In this document: piece by piece, positions 1 through 11,029 of the stretch | Layout of the letters: each line of letters starts with the position of its first letter | Position numbering within the stretch: position 1 is the stretch's first letter | DNA from: Symbiodinium natans | Lineage: Eukaryota > Sar > Dinophyceae > Suessiales > Symbiodiniaceae | Length of the DNA stretch: 64,000 nucleotides | Assembly (NCBI GenBank): GCA_905221605.1 | Contig: CAJNDS010002191.1 | Location: 910,526-974,525, forward strand | Direction of reading: 5' to 3' | Translations under genes and position numbers: made by a program | Notes under the pieces: model-generated | What the model saw: only the letters and a program-made list of their open reading frames with translations | Databases searched by the model: none | What the model was told of the DNA's origin: nothing

Positions 1-488
1 GGAAAAACAGGCTTATTTCCTGGTTCAGAGTTTCGGGCTTCTTGCTGGGGCTGCAGGAGTAGGGATGTAGGACCTGAACAGAAGGGTTGCTTGTAGAGCT
101 CTTCGGCCGAAGGGCGCTGTTGCGGTGGGTGCTTGGAGTTGTTAAGATGGGAGAAGTCGTGGCGAGCCTTAAGCACTGAATCTGTACTGAGTAGTCCGTA
201 TTTTACTAGCTGCGCCGGAGGGTGTGCCCAGGGGCCGGGAGTGGCGCTCCTCACTCTCTCCTGCAGAGGGTCTATAGGATGCTTGGGGTCGAGCGCTCGA
301 AAGTCTTGTGCTTTGACGCAGTACAACCTTAAGAGGGGTAACCCTTTTGAAGCCGAGAAACCCTAAACCCCTCTCCACAGACAGGCACGCTGAGAAAGCG
401 ACGGTAGCTTCTACTGAACCTCCCATGGGGCCTAAAGTGCAAATCTCAGGAAACGGGTTCGCTTGACCCAGTCTTCATACCATCAGTG

Positions 489-853
489 TCAGATAGGAGA
501 AAGACAGCTTAAAGAGTAGAAAGATTGGGACACAGCCCATTGGGTTTCTAAGACATGATCCACAGGATCCACAAAGACTGTGAACGCCACACAAAGTTCG
601 AGCTGTTTCCTGCAAACACAGCCGTCCATGACTTCATTCACCGCTAACTACAAATAGACCGCACGGATTCACGTGAGATCTGCTTAGTTACGAATGGCCG
701 CCTGCGTACATGGCCATCGAACAAGGCTAATTACTTCACAACAGATGGTTCAAGAAACGCCAAATTCACGTGCAACTTGGGCCGGGAGGGCTTTGTTCGA
801 GCCGATGTCCAGGCGCAAGCCAATGGGCTGCATCAGCCGCGCCACCGCGGAAG
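489..853 (-). CDS. Two candidate exons of an unrecognised gene at the left edge
   Basis: Two coding-like blocks lie here on the minus strand. The first starts at 853 after a pyrimidine-rich acceptor ending CCCAG and reads SAVARLMQPIGLRLDIGSNK and onward, with a possible donor GTGAAT at 769 and otherwise a stop at 750. The second starts at 609 after TGTTTGCAG and reads KQLELCVAFTVFVDPVDHV to a TGA at 489, so it could be a last exon. The two do not join in phase as drawn, so at least one boundary is wrong or an exon is missing. I recognise no family. They may belong to the gene to the right or to a separate one. Confidence 0.33.
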
Positions 854-1329
854 CTGGGCGTCGGAGGGAGGATGACAACCATTAAACCTGTTCAAAAGCC
901 CTTTTACATCCTAAAACCAAGAACCGATACCCCCAAGCCCTTTGTCCGTCCCAGGCCAATGGTCAGGCTAAAGTCTCTGAATGGATCTTTTATTCGGTCT
1001 CCACGTAGCTGTTGAGAATCGTAGTACCCGGGATGGCCAGGGCGTTTAGGCTAGCAGACAATCTCTCCGGACAACTGCGTCAAAGGGATCTTGTGAACCG
1101 TTTAGGGTCCACCTCAACACCCCAGATCCGAACCAATGCAGGGGCTTTGGCGTAGGGTCTTTTGGGACCGGGGACGGGGGACGGGGGGGTAGGGCAATCA
1201 CGACTTCTAGAAACACACCCGGCTGGCCTGGAATCTGCGGCACTGTCCTGGCACGGTCTTGGGACGCAGACCGCATGCTTTGGGCCCCAAGACCCATGAA
1301 TCTCCTGAACTGTTACGAGGATCCAAAAG

Positions 1330-3036
1330 CTACCAACTCTCGAAGGCCAAAGCCACACCCTTCAGATTCTGCCGGGGCGACGTGAAGGACGACAGCCACT
1401 CCCCGAAGGTTCGCAGGTCCTCGAGCGCTTAGGGTTTGCAGCCTGGGATTGCTGAAGTAGCTTTGCCACCCTTTCTCTCTCCACATTCCTTTCCTTGCAG
1501 TCGCCTCTGGTAGCCTAGAGAGTTGGCCAACAACGACCTGGGATGACTGCGCACGGTCCTTAAAACCGTCATCCTCGTCTCCGGCATCCTGCGCAAAGGC
1601 CCCCAAAGGTTAGGGTTTCGCGTTTGGGCTTTTTAATCGCACACACTCGGACAAGCCAGGCGAGGCACACACTGTCTCATGTCTCTGTGAAGCCCGTCTG
1701 GGCCCCGGTGATACTCTCTCATGTTCAGGGCTTAGGGTTTAGGGTTTTTTTTGCCACCTGCCTAGCAGCCTCGCAAACACACTGCAGGGATGCAAAGCCT
1801 CCGTCTCGTATGCTGAGGTATGTTTAGGGTTTAGGGCTGAAGGGGGGCTGCAAGTCGCGGAGGTCGTTTGGGGGCTTCGGGGGCAGTGGCTTGACACAAC
1901 TTGACTCAATGGAGGGATGGATAACGAGCGTTTCCTCCTCCACCATGGGTTCCCCACCTGGCACAAGGGTTCAGCAGGGTTTTGCGAAAGGGGGCAGGAA
2001 ATCTGAGTTTGCAGGGTTGCGGGAAAACCCTTGAGATAGGCTTCTGGACTTCAGTAGAAGGCTTTCTACACCCAAAATCTCGGACGACTGGGTTTTGTGT
2101 ATTGCGTTTTGGGGTTAATTTGGGGGGGTCGAACGAATTCTCAATGGAGGTGGTTGCCCTGCGCCGGGCTGCAGCTGTTTTCTTGGCGCTTACCATGAGA
2201 GCTCCGGTGAAACAGATCCTTGCTGACTTCGGGTCACGTGAGTCGCGCTCCTCTTCCAATACTTGGAAGCCGAGCATGCGACATTCTGAAAACTTGGGAC
2301 CCGATCGCGACAAACTTTCTCCCAGCGGATGAAGTCACAGCGATGAGGCCAGGCGCCCATAGTCTTGAAGATAAGGTGCCTTCACTCAACCCTAAACATC
2401 CCCAGTTCTGAGCAGATAAACCGCGCCACACGCCTCTCACTCGAATCTGTGGCTTTGGACGACACTCTGTGCTTTGACAGCCCCGGCCACAAGCATGAAG
2501 ACAAGCCCTTCGTCCCACATCCAAGCCCACCCAAACAGAACGGCCCTCACTGACTCTAAGATACTCTAAACGCCTGAGAGGGTCCCGAACTTCTTTAAAG
2601 TTTCGAACTCCGGCCCTGTACTGTAGTGGGATGCAGGGTTCAGTGCCCCCAGCATTTGAAGGCTCACGGTTTTGCAGGAAATTGGGGCCTTGTTCTGAGC
2701 TGTGGGACACAGAGATTCATACACAAATAAGGCAGAGCCAGAGCCCTGCACGAGGTGGCGAAAGCATGACACCTTCGAGCATCACGAGGAGTGTTTGTGC
2801 TCAGCATCAAACTCACCAAGCAAACCATCCGAAGCACTTGAGCACTCAGCCATTGCCTGTTTCCCTTGCCTCCCATTCGGCGGTCCACCTTACATTGGAT
2901 TGGCGGGCCGAAGGCCATGTTCAATTTTGAACATCGGGCATCTACGAACGGGTCTGCTCCAGAAGCCACGCCCAAACATCGAGGTTGCTGCCCGCTGCAC
3001 AGTCAGGGCACGGATCACCTGGGCAGCAGCACTCAT
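1330..3036 (-). CDS. Small protein with mitochondrial-type presequence, about six exons, function unknown
   Basis: Exon 1 is 3036..2894. It starts at an ATG, reads MSAAAQVIRALTVQRAATSM and then FGRGFWSRPVRR, and ends at a GTAAGG donor. The Arg/Ala-rich acid-free start with an RGF motif is what mitochondrial presequences look like. Exon 2 is 2699..2668 (acceptor CCCACAG, donor GTGAGC). Exon 3 is 2285..2194 (acceptor GTTTTCAG, donor GTAAGC). These three join in one open frame. Further candidates in phase are 1588..1538 (DAGDEDDGFKDRAQSSQ), 1493..1443 (ERNVERERVAKLLQQSQ, GC donor) and a last exon 1368..1330 ending FESW-stop. The protein would be about 135 residues. No known domain is visible. 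The first three exons are convincing and the last three less so. Confidence 0.55.
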
Positions 3037-5064
3037 GTCGAACAATAACTTGATGATGGAAACACAATGGACAATGGTGAAATATGTTTAGGAAATATGT
3101 GGACTGCTGCTTTTTCAAGGTTTCAAGAAACACTGTTCAGTTGTGGTACTCCTCGACTGGTGTGCAGTAAAGGTTGCTGCTACATGAAGACCTCCCGAGG
3201 TATCTATTGAGTCCGACCTCTCTTCTTGTTTCGCCATGTTTGGCATGCCCGCATTCTTCGGCTGCTACGTTGAATCGAATGTTCGCACCCATGCTTGAGC
3301 TGTTTTGATCGTTGTCCATGGTCTCCTCTGCAACCCCAAGAGTGCCCCGCTCATTCTGGCCCAGGCTCGGAAGTCTGCCAGCTGCCCCAGTGTGTTCGTC
3401 CCGGCCCAGATGAAATGGCCCATGTTCTCCTCAGCACGAACTCGGTATGCGCTTTGTTCCACCCGAAAATTGGTACCAACCCCAAGGTACGTGCAGGCCC
3501 TTTACCCCCGTAGCCCTAAACCCACTGAAGTCTCACTGAAGTCAGGCTTCGAAGATTGTCAAGTTCACAAGGGGGTTGCATTGGCGCATCGACTCCACGG
3601 GCCCCAACTCCACGTCTGGCGCTGTGATGTCCAGAGAACCTGTGCTTTCGGGGCAAAGAGTCCCTTCCTCCTAACATTCAACCCACCCCCCCCCCCCACC
3701 CCCGAATATTAGATACCCCCCCTATATAAATACCCATTTACTCTACATATAACCATAATGGGAGTGTTTGATATTGGGGGGGGAAGGGGGGGTTACCATT
3801 ACGGGGAGGGCAGTACTGGACGTTGGAGCTGGAGGGGCCTCTTCGTCACGGGCACTCGGACAAGCCAGGCGAGGTACAATCCAGTCAGAAGGTTGCTCGG
3901 GACAGGATCAAAGTCTGCAGCTTAAGCGCGTGTTGGGGTTTAGGGGGAAGTTTGTAGAAGGCGGACTCCGCCAGTAACAGGCCCAGGCCGCATTTGAGAG
4001 CTTAGGAAGCACGCAAAGCTGATCCAAAAACCCGAACTCAGCCCCGATGCTCCGAACGCTACATTAAGCCTAAGGACGGTGGTGGAACCACAAAGCCAGG
4101 AAATACGAGAACGGCTTTCAGCGGACTTCCGATTTTCTCAAGCTTGTATCGGGCACCCTACGAATCCTCTCCCCTACCCCCGCCCCCAAAGTGGACTTTG
4201 CCGGGCGGCCGAAGAAAGCCCAAGTGGGGATTGCGATGGCGCACCCCTTGGCCTAGCAGCAGGAAAGGGTTTGGGGTTTAAAGGTGTTGCCCGTCAAAGA
4301 GAATGACGTTTTGGGCTTGCGAGGGTTGTTGGTTTAGGCTGAAAATCTTCGCTCACGCTCGGACAGTCCAGGCGAGGCATTGGGGGCCCCGGCTCCCAGG
4401 TTCCAAGGCAAACGGTTCGTGTGGGGGTTTGAGGATCCGCTCATCAAGAGGCTTCAGAAAACAAGAAGGTACGTCGCATAAACGAAACGTAGCAGACGCA
4501 GTAGCGCGGCAATCACCGCTCTGAACTGCTAGAGGTCATGTGCCCAAATGACGGGATCAAGATTGCAATAGAACGAGATGAGCCTCAACTGGAAACCCGG
4601 CTTTTTTGGATGAAAGGACTGCAGCACAATCGCCGGATTCACTCTGACAGCTACAAATTAAGATTTATCAGGCCAAAGAACGTTGATCAAGGTGGTGTCA
4701 AACCACCCCACCGACTCACCCACCCTCCCCCCACACGCCCTTACCCAGTGAGGCGGTTGGTTTTTGGCACCACTGCGCTGCGCACTCGCCTAACAAAAAT
4801 CAATTATTTACTTCGAACATCCCCACCTTAGGGATTTGGGGGTTGGGCATTTCAGGAAGACTCTGGGGTTGGGCACTCCAGGGAGTCTCTGGGGTTGGGC
4901 AGTCTCTGGGCTTGGGCACTCCGGGGGAGTCTCTGGTATTGGGCACTCCAGGAAGACTCTGGGGTTGGGCACTCCGGGGAGTCTCTGGGATTGGGCACTC
5001 CAGGGTCTCTGGGGTTTGGCTCTCCAGGGTGAGAAGTTCACCCTAAACCCTAAACCCTAATCAC
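3037..5064. other. Spacer with coding-like islands, repeats and a minisatellite
   Basis: No gene can be assigned firmly. At 3295..3480 both strands are open (plus LILAQARKSASCPSVFVPA, minus GHFIWAGTNTLGQLADF), so the strand is undecided. At 3690..3810 AT-rich and C/G-homopolymer sequence with inverted flanks resembles a small terminal-repeat element. At 4530..4620 a possible minus-strand last exon reads LRLISFYCNLDPVIWAHDL-stop after TTTCCAG and could be the 3' end of the esterase gene. Copies of the CTCGGACAAGCCAGGCGAG motif lie near 3857 and 4357. Confidence 0.4.
4836..5038. repeat. Minisatellite, unit about 27-31 bp
   Basis: About seven head-to-tail units of the type GGGTTGGGCACTCCAGGAAG / GTCTCTGG follow one another with small length differences. 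ORFs here on either strand only translate the repeat. It ends against CCCTAAA repeats at 5040, next to the donor of the last esterase exon traced. Confidence 0.85.
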
Positions 5065-8000
5065 CTGGCATGTCCCGCCTGGAACGCCTTGGATGCAGAA
5101 TCCCCGACGGCTGCCAGTGGCAAGTGCGCGGCAACCACTTTGTCATCGGCCTGACTAGTGCAGCGCAGCCTATGCAAAAAGACGGTAACCCCTGCGAAGC
5201 CCCAAACTGTATTCAAAAGCACCTTTGCCGACCCTCCCCATAGCTCACGGGAGGTGACTGACATCTCAGGCGACAGCATGCAAGCTTTATCATTCTCCTT
5301 TCCAAAGATTGAGCCCAGGTTGTTCAGTGCAACGGGTGCATGCCCACACCACATGAACAACATGCTCTGACCTGACGCTTCTGCCTGGTTTCGGTTTGGA
5401 ACTTGATATCGCGGTCAGAACGGATGAAGGAAGACGACAGCCCACAGGCTAGGCTTGCTGGGAGGCTGGCATCCAAAAAAACCAGCCCTTGCACTTTATG
5501 TTCCAGACGCAGACACCAATATGCCATTCTACAGGCCGCACACAAAACTTACTGTTGCTTAGCAGGGGAAGGGAAAATGAGGTACCCTACATAATCCCTT
5601 AAAGGGTATACAGGGGACATATGATGCCTTCTTCCCCCCTTCCCTACTACCCAATGACAGCAAGAGCAACACGCGATGCGGCGGAGTGGCAAAGCGCGCC
5701 AGGTACTCGTAAGCTGCAATTGCCCCGCAGCTGTTCCCAGTCAGGTAGACGCGATTCGGGTCCACCTTTAGGGTGCCCGACCTTTCTTCGACTTCCACAC
5801 CCTAGGGTTTAGGGTTTAGGATTTAGGGGTTTCGGGTTTAGGGATTCTTTTCCCCACCCTTTTTTTTCCCCACCCGTGTCGCACCCTTTAGGGCTTAGGG
5901 TTTGGGGTCGAAGGTCCGGTTTCTGACATGGAAGCCCAGCTTCATTAGGGGAGTCTAGCAAGCTCAAACGCTCGAGTCTTGGGCCCCATGACGGGGCCTA
6001 TATTGCGGCAAGCCTCACTTCGCAAGGTCTCTTACCCCTTATAGGACTTACAGTGGTTGCCATTTTCGCCTTCTCGCGCTCCCAAGCCCAAGACTTTTCC
6101 CTTCACAGCCTTGTACTCCGAGAGTGCAAAGGCCAGGAAGGCCTTCAGTTCCTTTGCCAGCTTGTGGCCCAAAGGATTGAGGTGGGGGTTTCCGAAATTA
6201 GGGGCGCCTTATTGGGGTCCTCATCGTATAAGGGAACCCAACCATTTGGGGGACTATGCTTGGGGGTCCCTTATTTTCGCAAACCTCCAGTGATCAGATT
6301 CAAGGTTTGGAAACTTTCGGGTCTCAAGGAGTATACTGCAGGCCTCTTCAGGGAGCCTGAAAACTTGCAAAAAAGCGCACGGGCCCGAGGTTCCTGCGGG
6401 TCTTCACACAGGTACTCGTCGGACGACGTCTGCGGGAACTGCACTGAGAGAATGATGAAGGCATCACCGGCGCTGGAGGTGCTGGTGGGCCACAGGTCGT
6501 GCTCGATGAGGTAGGCCAGCACGCCCAGGTCCGTGGGAACGCCGCGCAAATCACCACCCAGCGAAGGATCTCGGTCCTCGGAACTTGCTAGAACTTCTAG
6601 ACAAAGAAGACTAAGTTTCCTCAACCTTCAACCCACCGAAAGACCCCGACCCAAGACCCACCTGAAGAACCCATACTATGGACCCACGCACAACCCTATA
6701 GAAAATAGCATGCTTAACCCCAGACCATGCCCCACCCGATAGAAACCCATAGTAGCAACCCGAAATCCCCTAGAGGAAATTGTCTTCTTAGATCTTTTTC
6801 GATAATTGGAATAAGCTTTAGGAATGAGACATTCCTTCTTTATTTCTCAGGATTGATTAGGTCGCCATATTCCTCTTCAATGTCCTTAATACTTTTGTTA
6901 ATCCACTTAACTGAATTCTTCGGTGTTTCATCTCCATATGTAGTGTCTTTGCTTCCTCCATTGTTACAAAGTATTCAATATGTTCAATTAAGTCGGAAGA
7001 TCGTTCTTTTAAATTTGTAGTTTCTTGAAGTTTACCTTCTAAAACAATATGTCACATCTAACATTCAGAACATCTTCATTCTCAAGCACACTCTCATACA
7101 GTTTATTTAACTGTCTTAACTCAAACATTCATTTGAGTAATCTATTTCACTAATTTTAATTTCATATATCTTCTTGATATATTTTGCGTGTATTTTATAT
7201 GATTTAAAAATGTATTCTCCATGTTCCGTTTAACACTAACCTATGTATGAAAAAGGAATAAGGTTTAGGGATAAGGTAAAACTGTAGTGTAGTTACAATC
7301 TACAACAACTTTAGAGTATAACTACATTATACTTATGAATGCACTTTCCTATATAGTGAAGTAAGCATATGAAGCCTTCTTGGTGTCTGCTGTCGTTGCT
7401 TTCGGTTCGGCAACATCAACAGCAGTTTCAATAATTATTGTCCATGTGCTTACCAAAAAACAAGAAGTAGCCTTCTAGAAACTCATCCTTCATACGTAAC
7501 TGATGGACGTGATTAAACACTTTCTCACTATCGTGTTTAGGTTTCTCGGGTTCGGGTTGTGGCTCTGCTTTTTCCTCATCACCAACAAATTTCTTAGGAC
7601 ACTGTTCGTTTAGCCGTTTGCGCAGTTTCTTTTCTGCTTTTCGTATTCTGCCTTAATTACAATTTGTCGTTTAGTTTGCCTTCTTTCCTTAAACTACCTA
7701 ATTCCAGTAGATAGCCCTTCATCAATAAACTAATTCCGAGTTCGGATGTCACGCATAATGGAAATGGGCTTGAAATGGGCATGCCAGTTTTCGTGTTCTA
7801 TTTTATGTCCGCGTTCTTTGCACAGTTGGCTTCCCTTTGCTCTCTCCTCTCTTCTCGGTTGGTTGTATTCTTTCTGATTTTTCCTATAGCGTTTTCGTTT
7901 CGCTTCTCGGCATTTATTACATGTCTCAATCCCGTCGAACTCTTGAGGTACAGCACGATTTGCACATTCTCTTCGCCATCTGGTTATATTATAAGGTCTA

Positions 8001-8880
8001 GTCGTTAGACATAGTTCGACTGAAAAAACACACGTTCAAAAATGTTTATGAAATTATTTCAGCAATTCTTGTAATTGATAAAACTCAAACAAGAGCTTAA
8101 ATCGTTCTTATGCTGACTTTAATGTTGGTAATCCTCGAGTTCATCCATTCTGGCACTTAACCTAGCATTCTACATGCTTACCTTTCTTCGTTCAATTAAC
8201 CAACCAAGCCCTAAACTTCCAAAGAATACAGGAACAGCCCTATCTCGAGGGGTCCATCCGGGGACGCTTACGCATCAAAACATCCCAGTGTCTGGGGGGG
8301 CTAGGCCATCTCCCTTCTCCCCACTGCCATGGTAGGCCACGAGGAGTGGGTAGATCTGTGACGAGGCCGCGTAGTTGGCGGGCAAGTATTCCTGAGAGGC
8401 ACTTTGTTGCTTGCCGTCGTCTTAGGGGACAAGGCCTCGAACCACTCATGGCCGCAGTGGAACAGAAGCACTCACTAATAGTTGAAGAAGCAAAGACTCC
8501 CAGTAGCCACGTCGGGCATACTTTGTGCCTTTGGGGTGGCAGGAGTGGCGCGTGCTCGAAGGCCCGGGGTCAGTGCCATTGGCGAGGCGGCAGTCACTGC
8601 AATTTCCGGGCCAACAGTAATTGCCTCATGGCAAAGTGGTCTACGTCAGCACTCTGCAAGCCTCTGCTTCTGGACTAACTACTCTGTTTGCTACTGCTTT
8701 TGGACTAAAACACTGTGCGAATTTTGTTGCTATAAATTTGTGGTATTCGCCTGAATAGACAAGGGGTATTTTCTGGAAGCCCAAGCGGCGGGCCGTGGGT
8801 CTGTCGCCATCACCACAGCCCTGGAGGAGGGATACCACGAGCAGGCAAAAGCCGATGCAAATCGCCGCGCCCGTCGACAT
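5065..8880 (-). CDS. Secreted CE1/feruloyl-esterase-like serine hydrolase, at least six exons
   Basis: This is an alpha/beta-hydrolase split into small exons. Exon 1 begins at ATG 8880 and encodes a signal peptide, MSTGAAICIGFCLLVVSLLQ. Exon 8391..about 8317 carries the beta-strand and oxyanion loop PLLVAYHGSGE. Exon about 6569..6410 carries GGDLRGVPTDLGVLAYLIEH followed by FIILSVQFPQ. Exon 6160..6107 reads LAKELKAFLAFALSEYKA and joins in phase to 5765..5673, which begins VDPNRVYLTGNSCGAIAAYE. GNSCG is the GxSxG nucleophile elbow. Later exons near 5278..5249 and 5150..5065 (ADDKVVAAHLPLAAV) may hold the acid residue. The catalytic His was not found. By family it would hydrolyse an ester outside the cell or in a vesicle. 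The 1.7-kb intron before GGDLRG contains an AT-rich insertion, and other introns hold TTTAGGG repeats and a terminal-repeat element. The GxSxG part is sure; exon ends are approximate. Confidence 0.72.
6183..6294. mobile_element. MITE-like inverted-repeat element, TTTCCGAAAT family
   Basis: The roughly 110-bp block begins GGGGGTTTCCGAAATTAGGG and ends TTATTTTCGCAAACCTCC, the imperfect reverse complement. The inner sequence CCTTATTGGGGTCCT is shared with the copy at 37478..37592. It has no coding capacity and lies in an intron of the esterase gene, just upstream (in the direction of the gene) of the exon at 6160. Confidence 0.7.
6780..8220 (-). mobile_element. AT-rich island of decayed, virus-like coding sequence inside an intron
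   Basis: Base composition changes abruptly to AT-rich between about 6780 and 8220, unlike the GC-balanced surroundings. The minus strand holds broken stretches of lysine/glutamate-rich protein. Near 7960..7830 it reads GIETCNKCREAKRKRYRKNQ and then CKERGHKIEHENWHAHF, a Cys/His pattern (CxxC ... C ... H ... H). Near 7640..7450 it reads KFVGDEEKAEPQPEPEKPKH and then KDEFLEGYFLFFG. Near 6930..6840 it reads KWINKSIKDIEEEYGDLINP before a stop. The short CxxC followed by repeated K/Y/N blocks is common in proteins of nucleocytoplasmic large DNA viruses of algae and protists and in their polinton-like relatives. Stops and frameshifts show it is not an intact gene. The viral link is inference from style and composition; another AT-rich donor is possible. 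Confidence 0.45.
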
Positions 8881-10004
8881 GGCTTCACGCCAAGCGCAAA
8901 TCACATGTCACCTATACCCTAAACCCTAAACCCTAAACCCTGAAACCCTAAAACCCTAAAACCCATCCCTAGAAAGGAGGCCCTCTCATACCCAGAAAGC
9001 ACTGACCTCGCCGTTTGCATGGAACATGCTGCCAGATCAGATGGACAGAGCAACCTGTTTGCTGGGAGCAGCAAGCGATGCCTAAAAAGAGCGTGTGCCA
9101 TGCACGGTCACGAATTGTTTTTGGGTTTTTTCTGGTTTTTTGGGGTATGTTTTTGGGTTTAGGGTTTAGGGGTTGGGGTTTAGGGTTTAGGGTTTAGGGT
9201 TTAGGGTTTTAGGTCACGAAGATAGTCACTCTGCTACACCCACACCGAAGGAGCCAGGTTTTTTTCTGTATTCTTTTGGTTTTTTGGGGGTATGTTTTTG
9301 GGTTTAGGGTTTAGGGTTTAGGGGTTAGGGTTTGGGGTTTAGGGTTTAGGGTTTTAGGGTTTTAGGGTTTTAGGGTTTTAGGGTTTTAGGGTTTTAGGGT
9401 TTTTAGGGTTTTTAGGGTTTTAGGGTTTGAGGGTTTTAGGGTTTTAGGGGTTTAGGGTTTAGGGTTTAGGGTGTAGGGCTTAGGGTTCAGGGTTTAGAAA
9501 ACCAAAAAAAAAACACAAACCAAAAAAAAAACAACAAAATACCCAAAACGAATCCCCACCCCACACCGAAACCCGAACAAGCGCAACAGCAATGCAAACC
9601 CTGATCTCAATGTGAAATTGAAGACAGTGCAAGCCCATGTTTGCGTCTGCGCTACGCCTCTGCTTTCTTAGCGCCAGCGTTGCTTGCACGAGTCCGAGCG
9701 GTGTAACTTGCTGGAGACAGGCGTGCCACGTCATATCTGAAGTTGAAACAGCCCCTAAACATGTCCATCGCCTCCATCATCCATGGAACGCCTGGCGATG
9801 TTTCTGGTGGCTGGCTTGGGGCGAAGAACAAGCGGTTTAGGGGTGGACAATCCTACGTACCAAACTGGCGGATTTTGTGGCACACTCGATTTGTAAGGGG
9901 GCTTGAGGGGACTGGTTGGGGGACTCTCAAGCCCTGCCCTTCCCCCACCACCAACTGCCACCAACCTCCTTCGCACCCCTGCCTCCTCCCTGATGATCGC
10001 AGCC
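8881..10004. repeat. Spacer dominated by interstitial telomere-type repeats
   Basis: CCCTAAA units at 8915..8965 face TTTAGGG units at 9140..9215 and 9297..9500, so the arrays converge. The 9350..9440 part drifts to an eight-base TTTTAGGG form. Two copies of a TTTTTGGGTATGTTTTTGGG-type sequence precede the arrays at about 9120 and 9280, which suggests a local duplication. The rest (9500..10000) shows no convincing gene. Confidence 0.85.
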
Positions 10005-10567
10005 TCTGTAGCTGTGGAGTTCCTGCATTTTGGCCTTGGCAGTGGCAAATAAGACCAATCCCTTCATGCTGGCAGTGAAAAAATGCAGGGCGGCTTCGAG
10101 CTGTCGAATACTTGGGCAGCTTAAGAGAGAGCGCACTTTTGTCGCAGTGAGGAAGCTGATGTGAAGCGGCAATGACTGCACTCGTCGCAGAGTCTCACTG
10201 ATTGCCGGTCGTCATCACCATCATCACGATCAGCGGGCAATGGCTTTAAAAAAACGCCTTGAGCTTCGGATGCATCTCGAAGCGTTTTGAGCACTTGCAC
10301 GCTGCACCCCACCACCCACGCCCCCACGATCAGCTGAGCTCCTCCAACATTGCCATCGAGAGTCGCTTCGTGATCTCGGTTTGATTAGGGGTTTCGACGC
10401 GTAGGATTTTTTGTTGCCAACGTTCGCCAGCAAGCGGGTCGTGTGCTGTGGTACGGGCCCAGGTTCAACGCTCCTTCTCAACCCAGCCACTCACATCTCA
10501 ACCTTGACGAGTTCAGGGTTTTCATGCAGTCTTGGGCAGTCCTTTCCCAGACTTTTGTGAACGCCAA
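10005..10567 (-). CDS. Probable multi-exon gene, function unknown
   Basis: Four coding-like exons follow one another. 10567..10503 has acceptor CACCCTAG and reads LAFTKVWERTAQDCMKTLNS. 10445..about 10330 follows a CCACAG acceptor and contains GERWQQKILRVETPNQTEI and TKRLSMAMLEELS. About 10330..10255 contains WVVGCSVQVLKTLRDASEAQ. 10100..about 10005 follows TTCGACAG and reads LEAALHFFTASMKGLVLFAT and AKAKMQELHSYR. The helical, charged composition and good acceptors favour real exons. Phases were not fully reconciled and I recognise no family. Confidence 0.42.
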
Positions 10568-11029
10568 CTAGGGTGGGAGGGCATGCGGGTTCCTTCCATG
10601 CATCCGCCGCGCCCGCCGAGCTGCGGCCCCTGGTTTGCTTTGACACCCACCTAGCCACGCCCCACGGGGGAACATGTTGGAGGAGAAATCGTTGCATTCA
10701 CGACTCCTAAAGGTAGGAAATACCGTCAATCAACGTTCTGCGGCCCTACGTTTCAGAGCTTGGTTCGGGTTGTCGGGTTTAGGGCTGAAGACCCGAGCCC
10801 CTGAAGCATCGTGAGGGCACATCATGTGTTGGCTTTGAGTACCCGACTCCTGGCTCCCCGCACTCTCTGGCATGCTAGAATAGGAACAGGTTACTTGGGT
10901 AATAATTTCCTTCTTTTAAACACGCGGGAGGCACCTTAACCTTGTCCAGCGAGACATGTCTGAAATACTCAGCAGAGATTCTGCGCGAGGTGTGTACAGC
11001 ATTGCCTGTGTGTGCTAGCCTGCTTTGGA

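Noticed and set aside
4808-5060. Repetitive ORFs on both strands
   Set aside because: They only translate the minisatellite.
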